Shown here one piece after another: positions 33,777-42,661 of a stretch of DNA of 64,000 nucleotides. The stretch is from NCBI RefSeq assembly GCF_025452195.1, contig NZ_CP104969.1:266001-330000 (forward strand), read 5' to 3'. This stretch comes from Phyllobacterium zundukense. Lineage in GTDB: Bacteria > Pseudomonadota > Alphaproteobacteria > Rhizobiales > Rhizobiaceae. The notes beneath the pieces were generated by a model. It was not told the DNA's origin. It ran no database searches and saw only the letters and a program-made list of their open reading frames with translations. Numbering within the stretch: the first letter of the stretch is position 1; each line of letters opens with the position of its first letter. The translations under genes were made by a program, and so were the position numbers.

Positions 33777-33802
33777 GGATATCGTACACATGCACGATAT
33801 CC
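33777..33802 (-). promoter_or_regulatory. Hairpin in the cspA leader
   Basis: GGATATCGT (33777-33785) and ACGATATCC (33794-33802) form a perfect 9-bp inverted repeat, 29-54 bp upstream of ATG 33748. No T-run follows, so a leader RNA structure or an operator is more likely than a terminator. The remaining stretch up to 33965 is A+T-rich with no gene seen. Confidence 0.55.
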
Positions 33803-33965
33803 GTTTCTATCGAGTTTTGAAGGAGAAGGTAGAAGCGCTTGCACGCGAAAAACTTCGACAATCAAAAATTCAACGCAGCTTTTATAGAATTGAATTGGAA
33901 TTGATTCAACTCGCTTCGCGCAAAACAATGACAACAAGGGATAATTTGCGACGGGCTAGGTAATA

Positions 33966-35244
33966 CTACCTAGTTTTCACCTCCCGATCGGAAGATTCGT
34001 CCTCCGTCGCCGCCTCCCAGCCGAAGACGCTGCGACCCCCGAACGAGGCAGATTGATCAAACTCGCCGGCAATTATCTCCTTGAAATCAAGCCCGGTTAC
34101 ATAGCGTTCCAATTGCCGGGATTGATTGTCGAGACGATGGAGCGCTTGCAATTCTTCCTCGCGCCCGAGCTTGCCTTTCTGGACTGCCGATTTCAAAACA
34201 TTGATCGTCTCGTCATAGACCTTCAAGGGAACAGGAAACGGATGCCGGTCCTTGCCGCCATGCGCCAGCGAAAAGCGCGCGGGATCGGAGAAACGGCACG
34301 GCGCGCCATGCACGACCTCTGCAACCATGGCGAGTGCTTTGACCGTTCGCGCGCCGACCCGGTACCAAAAGCAGATCCTCGAAGTCGGCCGGGCCGCGCT
34401 CGGCCGCCGCGGCCAGATTTCCGTGCAGTCGCCGCATGATGACATCGCTTTCGCGCACGTCGTGGTGCGCCGGCATGATCAGATGGGGCAGCATGGGCTG
34501 CGCGGGCTCTTCGACCGGCTTGGGTGGCGCATGATCCAATTCGAGCGCCGCAACCTCACGTACGATCCTGTCCGGCCCTAAATTACTGAGCAAATCGAGT
34601 TGTCCACGCCGCGAGGCCATGGCACGCCTGTCGGCAAGGTTGATGATTTCGCCTTGCCCCCGCCCCTCGATGGCGGCATGCGGCGAATCGACAAAGCTCG
34701 TCAGCCCCTCCGAGAGCCAGTGATAACGCCGCGCCTGGCGGCTATCACCGTTCATGCCCTGCTGAACGACCACCCAGTTGCCGTCATCCGTGACAATAAA
34801 TCCGTGGAGATAAAGATCGAACCCGTCCTGCACCGCGGCACTGTCTACCTTGGCGACCAGCCGGCTCGCCTTGGCAAGTGCCAACCCGTCGATTCCGACG
34901 CGGTTGCCGATGGCGGCAAGCTCATCGGGTGTCTTGCGGGAGTGTGTTCCACGCCCGCCGCACACATGCACGCCGAGTTCCCCCGACAAAGGAGCCAATC
35001 CGCGCTTCAAGGCGCCAATCACGCTGGTCGTGATGCCCGACGAATGCCAGTCCATGCCCATGACCGCGCCGAAGGATTGAAACCAGAAGGGGTGCGACAG
35101 ACGCCGCAGCAGTTCATCTCGCCCATAATGGTGGATGATTGCTTCGCACATGACCGCGCCGAGCCGGGTCATGCGGTCGCCGAGCCATTTCGGCACGCGG
35201 CCATTGTGCAATGGAAGATCGGCGCTGCCTGCGCGTTGTGCCAT
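33966..35244 (-). pseudogene. DUF763 family protein, frameshifted
   Basis: The N-terminal frame starts at ATG 35244 (MAQRAGSADLPLHNGRVPKW) and carries the family blocks PFWFQSFGAVMGMDWHSSGI and YHWLSEGLTSFVDSPHAAIEG, reaching DFEDLLLVPG. Then the frame is lost: the expected VGARTVKALAMVAEVVHG, GGKDRHPFPVPLKVYDETI and C-terminus lie in another frame down to 33966. The shift falls near 34357-34362 in a C/G run (relative +1, or -2). DUF763 proteins (about 420 aa) have a helix-hairpin-like PGVGARTV motif, suggesting nucleic-acid binding, function unknown. Pseudogene or sequencing error. Confidence 0.85.
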
Positions 35245-35359
35245 GGAATCCGTTCAACTCCTTCAAGGCTCAGTATATAGTGCATGCGGCCAAATATTGT
35301 TATCATCCGTCCTAACCGGCCATCTGGCTTCCGGAAACACGCAAACCGAAAGAATTGAT

Positions 35360-36526
35360 ATGACCGAGACGTTCGTAATTGCGCAGGGCGGCGGGCCGAC
35401 TGCCGTCATAAACCAGACACTGGCTGGCGCCGCGATCGAGATTCGCAAGCGTCACAAGGATGCGCGCGTTCTTGGCGCACTACACGGCGTGCGCGGTATA
35501 CGCGACGGGAATTTCGTCGATCTTTCCGCGTTGAGCGAACAGGAGCTCCGCCGTATCGCCGCAACCCCAAGCGCCGCCCTTGGAAGTACGCGCGACAAAC
35601 CTGATGCAGCCTACTGCGAGGTCATCCTCGAAGGCTTGCAAAAGGCCGGAGCCACCGCGTTCATTTATATTGGCGGTAACGATACGGCCGGGACGCAGCA
35701 AATTCTGGCCGACGCGGCCGGCAAGGATATCGCTTTTGTTCACGCCCCGAAGACGATCGACAATGACCTTGTCGAAAACGACCATACGCCCGGATTCATC
35801 TCCGCAGCCGAGTTGGTTGCAGGCGCCTTTTTGAGCGTCGATCTCGATTTTCGCGCCTTGCCGGGAATCTATGTCGGCATCGTTATGGGCAGACATGCCG
35901 GCTTTCTCACTACAGCGGCAGCCGCATGGCAGCTGGACGAAGAGAGTGGACCGCACCTTCTCTACGTTCCGGAGAGGGCGTTCTCCCCGGAACGGTTCAT
36001 CGACGACGTGCGCGAAGCCACCTCACGCCATGGACGCTGCATCGTAGCAATGTCGGAGGGTGTGACGGCCGAAGACGGACGATCCGTCGTTGAAACCCTC
36101 ATTCCGCCTGATCGGCTCGAGCGTGATGCGCATGGCAATGTCCGCCTTTCTGGCGGCGATCTCGGAATGACAATCGAGGAGTTGATCCGAACCGGGCTGC
36201 CCGGGGCCCGTGCCCGCGTCGATACATTCGGCTACCTGCCGCGCGGTAATATAGCGACCATCAATGAAACGGACGCTCGCGAAGCTTTTGAAGCTGGAGC
36301 CTTCGCTGTGGAAGCAGCCGCCCGTGGCGGTGGATCGGTAGCCCTGCAATATGAAAATGGAAAGACCAGCCCGCAACTGGTATCGCTCGCCAATGTCGCC
36401 GGGAAGACACAGCATCTGGCAGCGGACTACATGCTGCCTGACATAAACCAGATTTCAACAAAAGGCCGGGCCTATCTGGAAAGATTGCTTCCTCGCAAGT
36501 TCGACCCGGCAAAGCCATTTGTTTGA
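35360..36526 (+). CDS. pfp: PPi-type 6-phosphofructokinase family protein
   Basis: A 388-residue phosphofructokinase. N-terminal QGGGPTAVINQTL is the phosphate-donor loop; YIGGNDTAGT (103-112) replaces the GGDGS of ATP-PFK, and K131 in PKTIDNDL (Gly in ATP enzymes) marks the diphosphate-dependent type; catalytic Asp134 and Asp136 are kept, and MGRHAGFLT is the fructose-6-phosphate site. The enzyme is reversible, so it may serve glycolysis or gluconeogenesis in an organism that otherwise uses the Entner-Doudoroff route. Start ATG 35360; an in-frame extension upstream would overlap the DUF763 gene. The ribosome site is weak. Confidence 0.9.
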   Translation: MTETFVIAQGGGPTAVINQTLAGAAIEIRKRHKDARVLGALHGVRGIRDGNFVDLSALSEQELRRIAATPSAALGSTRDKPDAAYCEVILEGLQKAGATAFIYIGGNDTAGTQQILADAAGKDIAFVHAPKTIDNDLVENDHTPGFISAAELVAGAFLSVDLDFRALPGIYVGIVMGRHAGFLTTAAAAWQLDEESGPHLLYVPERAFSPERFIDDVREATSRHGRCIVAMSEGVTAEDGRSVVETLIPPDRLERDAHGNVRLSGGDLGMTIEELIRTGLPGARARVDTFGYLPRGNIATINETDAREAFEAGAFAVEAAARGGGSVALQYENGKTSPQLVSLANVAGKTQHLAADYMLPDINQISTKGRAYLERLLPRKFDPAKPFV

Positions 36527-36623
36527 GTTTCAAAACCCTTGTGTTCTGCAAAAGTACCGCATAGGATGTTCCATATCGGTAAAAATTATCGCTGAATTTT
36601 CTCTTTTGTGAAAGTCTAGCCGC

Positions 36624-37130
36624 TTGCGGGAACATCTGGATCAGACGGACAGGCGGCTTGTCAAACAGCTTTCGCAGGATGCGCAGCCCGGGTTGACGCG
36701 TCTTGCTGAGACGATGGCGATGTCTGTGCCGACGGTACGCACGCGCCTTCGCAACTTGCTGGACCGAAACCTCCTGAAGATCGTCGGACTGCTCAACCTG
36801 ACGGAACGTCCCGAACTGATCTCGGCCATTGTCGGTGTCAATACACAGGGGCGCGGCCGTGTACGCGAGATCGCGGAACGGATTGCAGCGCTCCCCTTCG
36901 TCACATCGGCATGTGTGGTAACCGGGCGGTTCGACATCATCGTCGATGTGGTCATCGCAGGCGACATTGCCGATCTTTACCGGGTCACCAGCGAGTTGAT
37001 ACCCGGGGTCGGCGACCTCGGAGAGATCGTACGAAGCGAGACCTTTGTGGTCATGGCATCGTGCAACAAATGGGTGAGCTTGCCAGAGGGATGCTGGACT
37101 GATCCGGCGACAGCACCAAAAACAAATTAA
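36624..37130 (+). CDS. Lrp/AsnC family transcriptional regulator
   Basis: A 168-residue regulator: N-terminal helix-turn-helix (LDQTDRRLVKQLSQDAQPGL, recognition segment MSVPTVRTRLRNLLDRNLL) and C-terminal RAM ligand domain (VGVNTQGRGRVREIAERIA... VTGRFDIIVDVVI). It binds amino acids and forms octamers. TTG 36624 is the only start after an in-frame TAG just upstream. It precedes a polar amino-acid ABC operon by 43 bp on the same strand, so it probably regulates that importer. Confidence 0.87.
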   Translation: MREHLDQTDRRLVKQLSQDAQPGLTRLAETMAMSVPTVRTRLRNLLDRNLLKIVGLLNLTERPELISAIVGVNTQGRGRVREIAERIAALPFVTSACVVTGRFDIIVDVVIAGDIADLYRVTSELIPGVGDLGEIVRSETFVVMASCNKWVSLPEGCWTDPATAPKTN

Positions 37131-37173
37131 AGAGCCCAATAAAGGGCGGGGAACACCAACGGAGAACACCAGA

Positions 37174-37965
37174 ATGAAAATGACTCGACTATTCGTCGCA
37201 GGGATTGCCCTGCTCGGCATGACTGTTGCAGCAAATGCCGGAACACTAGACGACATCACCAAGCGCGGCGAACTGCGCGTCGCGGTTCAGACGCAGGGCC
37301 CACCCTTTTCCATGGTCGATGCGGCTGGCAAGCGCACGGGCAGCTCGGTCGAGCTTGCCGAACTGATGGCCAAGGAAATGGGCGTAAAAATCACGTTCCA
37401 GGACTATGACTGGGATGGTCTGATCCCGGCGCTGCTTTCGGGCAAGGCCGATCTGCTGGTTGCAGATATGACCCCGACACTGGCGCGGGCGATGAAAGTC
37501 GCGTTCACCAAGCCTTTCATGTACACGGGCAGCGCTGTTTTTGCCAAGACTGACAGCAAATTCGGAACCATCGATGCTTGCAAGGCCAAGGGCACGAAGA
37601 TCGCCGTGCTCCTCGGAGCAACGGGCGAAAAAGTGGCAAAGGAGACTTTTCCCGATGCCGAAATCAAGAGCTACAAGGGCGGCGGCCCGCTCCTGCTCGA
37701 TGCTGTCAATAACGGCCAGGCCGATTGCGGCGTAAACGATGTCTCGGCGGTCAAGGGTCAGCAGGCCGCTTATCCGGCCGGAAGCTTCACAATCATGCCG
37801 GAAGTCCTGTCGAAAGAGCCGCTGGCTTTCGCCACACGCTATGACGAGCAGGACCTTCTCGTCTGGATGAACCTCTTTCTCGATCAGGTCGCTCTCGATG
37901 GACGTCTGCAGAAGAACCTGGATTACTGGGTTAATTCGGAAGACTGGAAGAAAGACCATCAATAG
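37174..37965 (+). CDS. Polar amino-acid ABC transporter substrate-binding protein
   Basis: A 263-residue SBP_bac_3 protein with a signal peptide (LFVAGIALLGMTVAANA). Mature part starts GTLDDITKRGELRVAVQTQGPPF; further marks are GSSVELAELMAKEMGV, DWDGLIPALLSGKADLLVADMT and the hinge region DCGVNDVSAVKG. The two cysteines (C189-region and C-A-K near 134) could form a disulfide. Amino acid not identified. GGAGAACACC precedes the ATG, and a long hairpin follows the stop. Confidence 0.9.
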   Translation: MKMTRLFVAGIALLGMTVAANAGTLDDITKRGELRVAVQTQGPPFSMVDAAGKRTGSSVELAELMAKEMGVKITFQDYDWDGLIPALLSGKADLLVADMTPTLARAMKVAFTKPFMYTGSAVFAKTDSKFGTIDACKAKGTKIAVLLGATGEKVAKETFPDAEIKSYKGGGPLLLDAVNNGQADCGVNDVSAVKGQQAAYPAGSFTIMPEVLSKEPLAFATRYDEQDLLVWMNLFLDQVALDGRLQKNLDYWVNSEDWKKDHQ

Positions 37966-37975
37966 CAGGTCCCGA

Positions 37976-38013
37976 ACGGCATGCGTGGAGCCAGTTCGCT
38001 TCACGCACGCCGT
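37976..38013 (+). promoter_or_regulatory. Intercistronic hairpin between binding-protein and permease genes
   Basis: A 16-bp stem with two G-U type mismatches (37976-37991 with 37998-38013) and 6-nt loop lies 10 bp after the SBP stop; CTTTTTG follows only 7 bp later. It may act as a partial terminator that lowers permease expression. Confidence 0.6.
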
Positions 38014-38064
38014 CCGGCCGCTTTTTGATCGCGCCCGTTCCGCCGCCTGAGGGATCTTCCCGGC

Positions 38065-38742
38065 ATGCTTGAAAACTTCAGCTTTCGCACCATCGTCGAA
38101 TATCTGCCCCTGTTCGGGCAGGGATTTGCTGCGACGCTGTGGTTGTCGATCGTCTCGTTCGCCGGCGCGCTTGCCGTGGGCATCATCCTGTGTGCGATGA
38201 ACCTGCAGCGCTCGCGGCTTTTGCAACTTCCGGCAAAGATATACATCGACGCGATCCGTGCGACACCACTGCTGGCACAGCTCTATTTCCTTTATTTTGG
38301 GCTGCCGCGGCTCGGGATTGTTTTGCCGGAGCTTTTCGTCGGCATCCTCGCTTTGGCTTTGAACAGTGGCGCCTACATCGCCGAGATCATCCGCGCCGGC
38401 ATCCTGTCGATTTCACGTGGGCAGGTGGAAGCCGGCATTGCGTCCGGGATGACCTATGCCCAGCGCATGCGTCTGGTAATCCTGCCGCAGGCTATCCGGG
38501 TAACCATTCCACCGCTGCTCGGCCAAGCCATCGTTCTGGTAAAGGACTCGGCGTTGCTGTCGTTGATTTCCGTCGCCGAACTGACGCGGGCGGGCCAATT
38601 GCTGGCGTCGGACAGGTTCATGCCCGCTGAAGGCTTCATCACAACTGCCGCGTGCTATCTCGTCCTCTATTACGGATTGAAGTCACTGGCAGCATTCTCG
38701 GCGCGCTGGCTCGGCGTGCGCCCGATCGGGAGCCGCACATGA
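38065..38742 (+). CDS. Polar amino-acid ABC transporter permease (first)
   Basis: A 225-residue HisM/GlnP-type permease: GQGFAATLWLSIVSFAGALAV at the start, RATPLLAQLYFLYFGLPRLG, and the EAA motif EAGIASGMTYAQRMRLVILPQA. About five membrane helices. It forms a heterodimer with the permease whose start overlaps its stop by 4 nt. Confidence 0.92.
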   Translation: MLENFSFRTIVEYLPLFGQGFAATLWLSIVSFAGALAVGIILCAMNLQRSRLLQLPAKIYIDAIRATPLLAQLYFLYFGLPRLGIVLPELFVGILALALNSGAYIAEIIRAGILSISRGQVEAGIASGMTYAQRMRLVILPQAIRVTIPPLLGQAIVLVKDSALLSLISVAELTRAGQLLASDRFMPAEGFITTAACYLVLYYGLKSLAAFSARWLGVRPIGSRT

Positions 38743-39413
38743 TCTGGTTTCAGCTCCAAAGCCTGATGGGCAGCTATCCACTGGCATTGCGCGGGCTCGG
38801 CATGACCATTGCCCTGTCCGGAATAAGCCTGGTGCTCGGTACCATCCTTGGCTTTGCGTTCGGTGTCTTGCGCACGAGCGGTAGCCGCCTGCTGGATTCT
38901 GCAATCGGCTTGTGGGTCGATCTGATCCGCGGGACGCCATTCCTCGTACAGATTTTCCTGATCTTTTTTATCCTGCCGGAACTTGGTGTCGAACTCGATG
39001 CGTTCACCGCCGGCATCATCGCACTGACCAACCTCGCAGCCTGCTTCATCTGCGAGATCGTTGCCGCGGGTATTCGTTCTGTGCCGACCGGGCAGGTCGA
39101 GGCGGCGCTCGCGTCCGGCTTGTCGCAGTGGCAGCGGATGCGTCAGGTGGTGCTGCCGCAAGCGATGCGTGTCTCCCTGCCGCCGCTTGTTGGCCAATAT
39201 GTGCTTCTCATCAAGGATTCGTCCGTCGTTTCCGCCATCGGCCTGACCGATCTTACCCGGGTTGGCTGGCTGGTGGTTCAGCGGGTACCCAATGGGTTGC
39301 TCGTGTTCGCCATTGTCGGCATCGGTTATTTTGTCGTGTGCTATCCGCTCATCCTGCTTGCCCGCCGGCTGGAGAGACGCATGAGCGCTGCCCATGGCGA
39401 GGTGCAGTTGTGA
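38739..39413 (+). CDS. Polar amino-acid ABC transporter permease (second)
   Basis: A 224-residue permease, paralogous to the preceding one: [42 protein letters not shown] and the EAA loop [22 protein letters not shown]. The start is ATG 38739, overlapping the upstream TGA (ATGA); a longer frame exists but runs inside the first permease gene. Confidence 0.92.
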   Translation: MIWFQLQSLMGSYPLALRGLGMTIALSGISLVLGTILGFAFGVLRTSGSRLLDSAIGLWVDLIRGTPFLVQIFLIFFILPELGVELDAFTAGIIALTNLAACFICEIVAAGIRSVPTGQVEAALASGLSQWQRMRQVVLPQAMRVSLPPLVGQYVLLIKDSSVVSAIGLTDLTRVGWLVVQRVPNGLLVFAIVGIGYFVVCYPLILLARRLERRMSAAHGEVQL

Positions 39414-39441
39414 CGCGCTCAATCAACAAAGGCAGCCAGAT

Positions 39442-40170
39442 ATGATCGAATTTCGCGGCGTCAACAAATGGTTCGGCGCGCTCCATGTTCTCAAGGATAT
39501 CACGCTGAGTGTCGAGCCGCGCGAAGTCGTCGTCGTCTGCGGCCCCAGCGGCTCGGGCAAGAGCACGCTGATCCGTTGCATCAATGGCCTCGAGACGATC
39601 AAGGACGGCGATCTTGTCGTCGATGGACAGCGCCTCGGCGACCGCGCCACCAACATGACCGAACTGCGTACCGAGATCGGCTTCGTCTTCCAGGCTTTCA
39701 ATCTCTATCCGCACAAGACGGCGCTCGAAAACGTCACGCTTGCACCTATTCATGTGCGGAAAATCGCTCGCGCTGAGGCCGAGTCGTCGGGCCGCGAGAT
39801 GCTGGCGAAAGTCGGGCTCGCCGATAAGTTCAATGCCTATCCGTCCGAGCTTTCCGGCGGCCAGCAGCAACGCGTCGCCATTGCGCGTTGCCTGTGCATG
39901 CGCCCGAAGATCATGCTTTTCGATGAGCCCACTTCTGCCCTAGATCCCGAGATGATCAGCGAGGTCCTGGACGTGATGGTTGGCGTCGCCGAAGAGGGCA
40001 TGACCATGATGGTGGTGACGCATGAGATGGGTTTTGCCCGCAAAGTGGCACAGCGGGTCGTGTTCATGGATGCGGGCGCCGTCGTTGAAACCGGCACGCC
40101 CGAAGAGTTTTTCTCCGATCCAAAGACCGATCGAAGCCGCGCCTTCCTGAGCAAGATTCTGCGGCATTGA
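39442..40170 (+). CDS. Polar amino-acid ABC transporter ATP-binding protein
   Basis: A 242-residue GlnQ/HisP-type ATPase: Walker [24 protein letters not shown]-loop [19 protein letters not shown], signature [14 protein letters not shown], Walker [15 protein letters not shown] and H-loop [20 protein letters not shown]. Last gene of the Lrp-linked importer. Start ATG 39442; an earlier in-frame start overlaps the permease gene. Confidence 0.94.
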   Translation: MIEFRGVNKWFGALHVLKDITLSVEPREVVVVCGPSGSGKSTLIRCINGLETIKDGDLVVDGQRLGDRATNMTELRTEIGFVFQAFNLYPHKTALENVTLAPIHVRKIARAEAESSGREMLAKVGLADKFNAYPSELSGGQQQRVAIARCLCMRPKIMLFDEPTSALDPEMISEVLDVMVGVAEEGMTMMVVTHEMGFARKVAQRVVFMDAGAVVETGTPEEFFSDPKTDRSRAFLSKILRH

Positions 40171-40191
40171 GCCTGCCGATGCGCGATAAGA

Positions 40192-40212
40192 GCCGAGGGA
40201 TCAACCCCCGGC
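40192..40212. terminator. Possible convergent terminator hairpin
   Basis: GCCGAGGG (40192-40199) can pair with CCCCCGGC (40205-40212) with one mismatch, between convergent genes. No long T-run is present; weak call. Confidence 0.35.
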
Positions 40213-40225
40213 CTTGTCACGGAAA

Positions 40226-40966
40226 TCAGGCGACGCCGCCATTGGCGCGCAGGATCTGGCCATTGACCCAGCCGCCGTCAGGGCCAACGAGGAACGAGAC
40301 CACGCCGACGATATCACTGGGCTGACCAAGGCGTTCGAGCGGCGGCGCCTTGGCAGCCAGCGCAATCACTTCCTCGCTTTTGCCCCTGAGGTAGAGGTCG
40401 GTGGCGATCGGTCCGGGAGCCACCGCGTTGACCGTGATAGTCCTGCCGCGCAGCTCTTTTGAAAACACATGCGTGAAGGCTTCGACCGCTGCTTTGGTGG
40501 CATTGTACAAAGCATAGCCTGGCATCTTGAGACCAAGGCTCGTCGACGAAAAGTTGACGATCCGTCCCCCATCCCTCAAACGCTTGCCAGCTTCACGTAA
40601 CGTGTTGAAAGTACCCTTGGTGTTGATGGCGAAGTGGCGATCGAATTCTTCGTCGCTCGTATCAGCGAGCGGGATCGTCTTCAGGACGCCGGCATTGTTG
40701 ATGAGGATGTCTACGCCGCCGAACGCTGCTTCAGCGGAATCGAACATGCGCCGCACTGCTGCCGCATCAGCGACATTCGCCTGTGCGGTGATCGCCTTGC
40801 CACCGCTGGCTTCTATCTTGTCAACCAGATCCTGAGCCTCTTTGGCGCTGCCCGCATAATTTACGACCACGGTAAAGCCATCACTGGCCAGCCGTTCTGC
40901 AATTGCCGCGCCGATACCGCGCGATGCTCCGGTGACGATTGCAACCTTGTTTGTCTGTTGTGTCAT
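40226..40966 (-). CDS. SDR family oxidoreductase (FabG-like)
   Basis: A 246-residue classical SDR with cofactor motif VTGASRGIGAAIAE, the NNAG loop (ILINNAGVLKTIPL), catalytic Ser in NFSSTSLGL and YNATK. The start is ATG 40966 with AGGA 9 nt upstream; a 24-residue in-frame extension lacks a site. It is transcribed divergently from a LysR gene, the usual arrangement for LysR control of a neighbouring oxidoreductase. Substrate unknown. Confidence 0.88.
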   Translation of the reverse strand: MTQQTNKVAIVTGASRGIGAAIAERLASDGFTVVVNYAGSAKEAQDLVDKIEASGGKAITAQANVADAAAVRRMFDSAEAAFGGVDILINNAGVLKTIPLADTSDEEFDRHFAINTKGTFNTLREAGKRLRDGGRIVNFSSTSLGLKMPGYALYNATKAAVEAFTHVFSKELRGRTITVNAVAPGPIATDLYLRGKSEEVIALAAKAPPLERLGQPSDIVGVVSFLVGPDGGWVNGQILRANGGVA

Positions 40967-41139
40967 GATCTTGATCCTCGTGATGGACAGTTCAATGACA
41001 AGACAATGCATCATTGCAAAACGCGGATAATCACCCATTTCTTGACATCACTATTCGAAAAACTCGAACAATAATCTTGCCAAGCCAACACCGGCATTTG
41101 ATGATGCGATCACCCCTTGATCCAATCGGAACTTGCCAA

Positions 41140-42039
41140 ATGGACAGATTTGAAGCGATGCGCGTCTTCGTCCGGGTGGTCGAACGGCGCAGTTTCACGC
41201 TCGCCGCCAACGATCTTGGCCTGCCGCGCTCGACGGTGACCGATGCGGTGAAACAGCTCGAAGCACGGCTCGGTGTTCGGCTGCTGGAACGGACCACACG
41301 GCAAGTCAGTCCGACCCTTGACGGCGAGGCCCACCACCGGCGATGCGTCTCGATCATCGCCGATCTCGAGGATGCGGAAGGGGCGTTCGGCGCGGCAAGG
41401 CCCAAGGGTTTGCTGCGTGTCGAGGTACAAGGAACACTGGCGCGGCATTTCCTGTTGCCGGGTCTGCCGACCTTTTTCGAGAAATATCCCGATATTGAAA
41501 TCAGCATGAGCGAAGGCGAACGGTGGATCGACCTTATCCGCGAGGGCGTAGACTGCGTGCTGCGGTTCGGTATCCTGCCGGACAGCGACATGATTGCGCG
41601 GCGTGTTGCGACGCTGGAGCGGCTGACATGCGCCACGCCCGCCTATCTCGACCGTTTCGGTATGCCGGCGAGTTGGGATGTGCTGGACGGCCATCGCATG
41701 ATCGGTCTCAGGTCGCTCACGACGGGTGCAGTGCGGCCACTGGATTTCATGATCGGCGAGCGATTGGAAAATGTGACGCTACCGACGACGATTTCCGTGA
41801 CTGGCACAGAGAGCTATCTTGCAACTGCACGACTGGGGCTCGGTCTCGTTCAGGTGCCCCGCTTCCATGCCGCTGACGATCTTGCACGAGGCGTGCTCAT
41901 CCAGCTTCTGACCGATTGTCCGCCACGCCCGATGCCGGTCTCCCTGCTCTATCCCCGGAATCGGCAACTCTCTCCACGCGTGCGGGTGTTTCTCGATTGG
42001 GTGGCGCAGGAGGTCGCATCGAAAAATGCCATGACTTGA
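41140..42039 (+). CDS. LysR family transcriptional regulator
   Basis: A 299-residue regulator: N-terminal winged helix (MDRFEAMRVFVRVVERRSFTLA, recognition RSTVTDAVKQLEARLGVRLLERTTR) and C-terminal substrate-binding domain with the CrgA/Pen-type profile (LPTFFEKYPDIEISMSEGER, LREGVDCVLRFG-like segment). It is divergent from the SDR gene at 40226 with a 173-bp shared promoter region, so it probably regulates it. The ribosome site is weak; an upstream in-frame start at 41014 would overlap the divergent region. Confidence 0.9.
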   Translation: MDRFEAMRVFVRVVERRSFTLAANDLGLPRSTVTDAVKQLEARLGVRLLERTTRQVSPTLDGEAHHRRCVSIIADLEDAEGAFGAARPKGLLRVEVQGTLARHFLLPGLPTFFEKYPDIEISMSEGERWIDLIREGVDCVLRFGILPDSDMIARRVATLERLTCATPAYLDRFGMPASWDVLDGHRMIGLRSLTTGAVRPLDFMIGERLENVTLPTTISVTGTESYLATARLGLGLVQVPRFHAADDLARGVLIQLLTDCPPRPMPVSLLYPRNRQLSPRVRVFLDWVAQEVASKNAMT

Positions 42040-42102
42040 AGCCCCGACACGACCAAATGTCCTGCATGCGTTGAGAATCATAATAATTTCGTGTCAATAG
42101 GT

Positions 42103-42660
42103 ATGGCGTCCAGCAACGCGTCAACAGAAAGCAAAGCCGTGGAATTCCTGCACACCGGCATTACATTCCTGGAACCGTACATCCAGCAATATGGGCTCTA
42201 TGCGATCTTCGTTATCATATATCTGGAATCCTTCGGCGCGCCGCTTCCCGGTGAAAGTGCGCTCGTCGCTTCGTCGCTTCTCGCGGTGCGTGGCGATCTC
42301 TCGGTAACCGACCTGTTTTTCACCGTCTGGATTGCCGCCGTGCTTGGCGACGGCACCGGCTATGCAATCGGCCACTTTGGCGGACGCCCCCTGCTGCGGC
42401 GATATGGCTGGCTCGTCAAACTCACCCCCGAACGTCTGGAAAAGCTGGAAGACCTTTTCCGTCGCCGTGGGCCGATCATCGTTGTCGGCGCACGCTTTGT
42501 CGTTGTCCTGCGGCAATTGAATGGACTGGTTGCCGGCTCGGTCGGGATGCCGTGGCACAGTTTCTTTCTGGCAAACCTCGTTGGGGCCGCTCTATGGGCG
42601 ACCGTCTGGAGCTTTGGTCCCTACTATTTCGGCGGATTATTCCACACGTTCTGGCGCTAG
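42103..42660 (+). CDS. DedA family membrane protein
   Basis: A 185-residue DedA/VTT-domain protein: GLYAIFVIIYLESFGAPLPGES is the family signature, then WIAAVLGDGTGYAIGHFGGRPLLRRYGW, FRRRGPIIVVGARFVVVLRQL and MPWHSFFLANLVGAALWA. Such proteins are lipid-carrier flippases or support membrane potential. GTG 42091 and GTG 42139 are other possible starts. It ends 1 bp before the convergent dehydrogenase gene. Confidence 0.88.
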   Translation: MASSNASTESKAVEFLHTGITFLEPYIQQYGLYAIFVIIYLESFGAPLPGESALVASSLLAVRGDLSVTDLFFTVWIAAVLGDGTGYAIGHFGGRPLLRRYGWLVKLTPERLEKLEDLFRRRGPIIVVGARFVVVLRQLNGLVAGSVGMPWHSFFLANLVGAALWATVWSFGPYYFGGLFHTFWR

Positions 42661-42661
42661 A

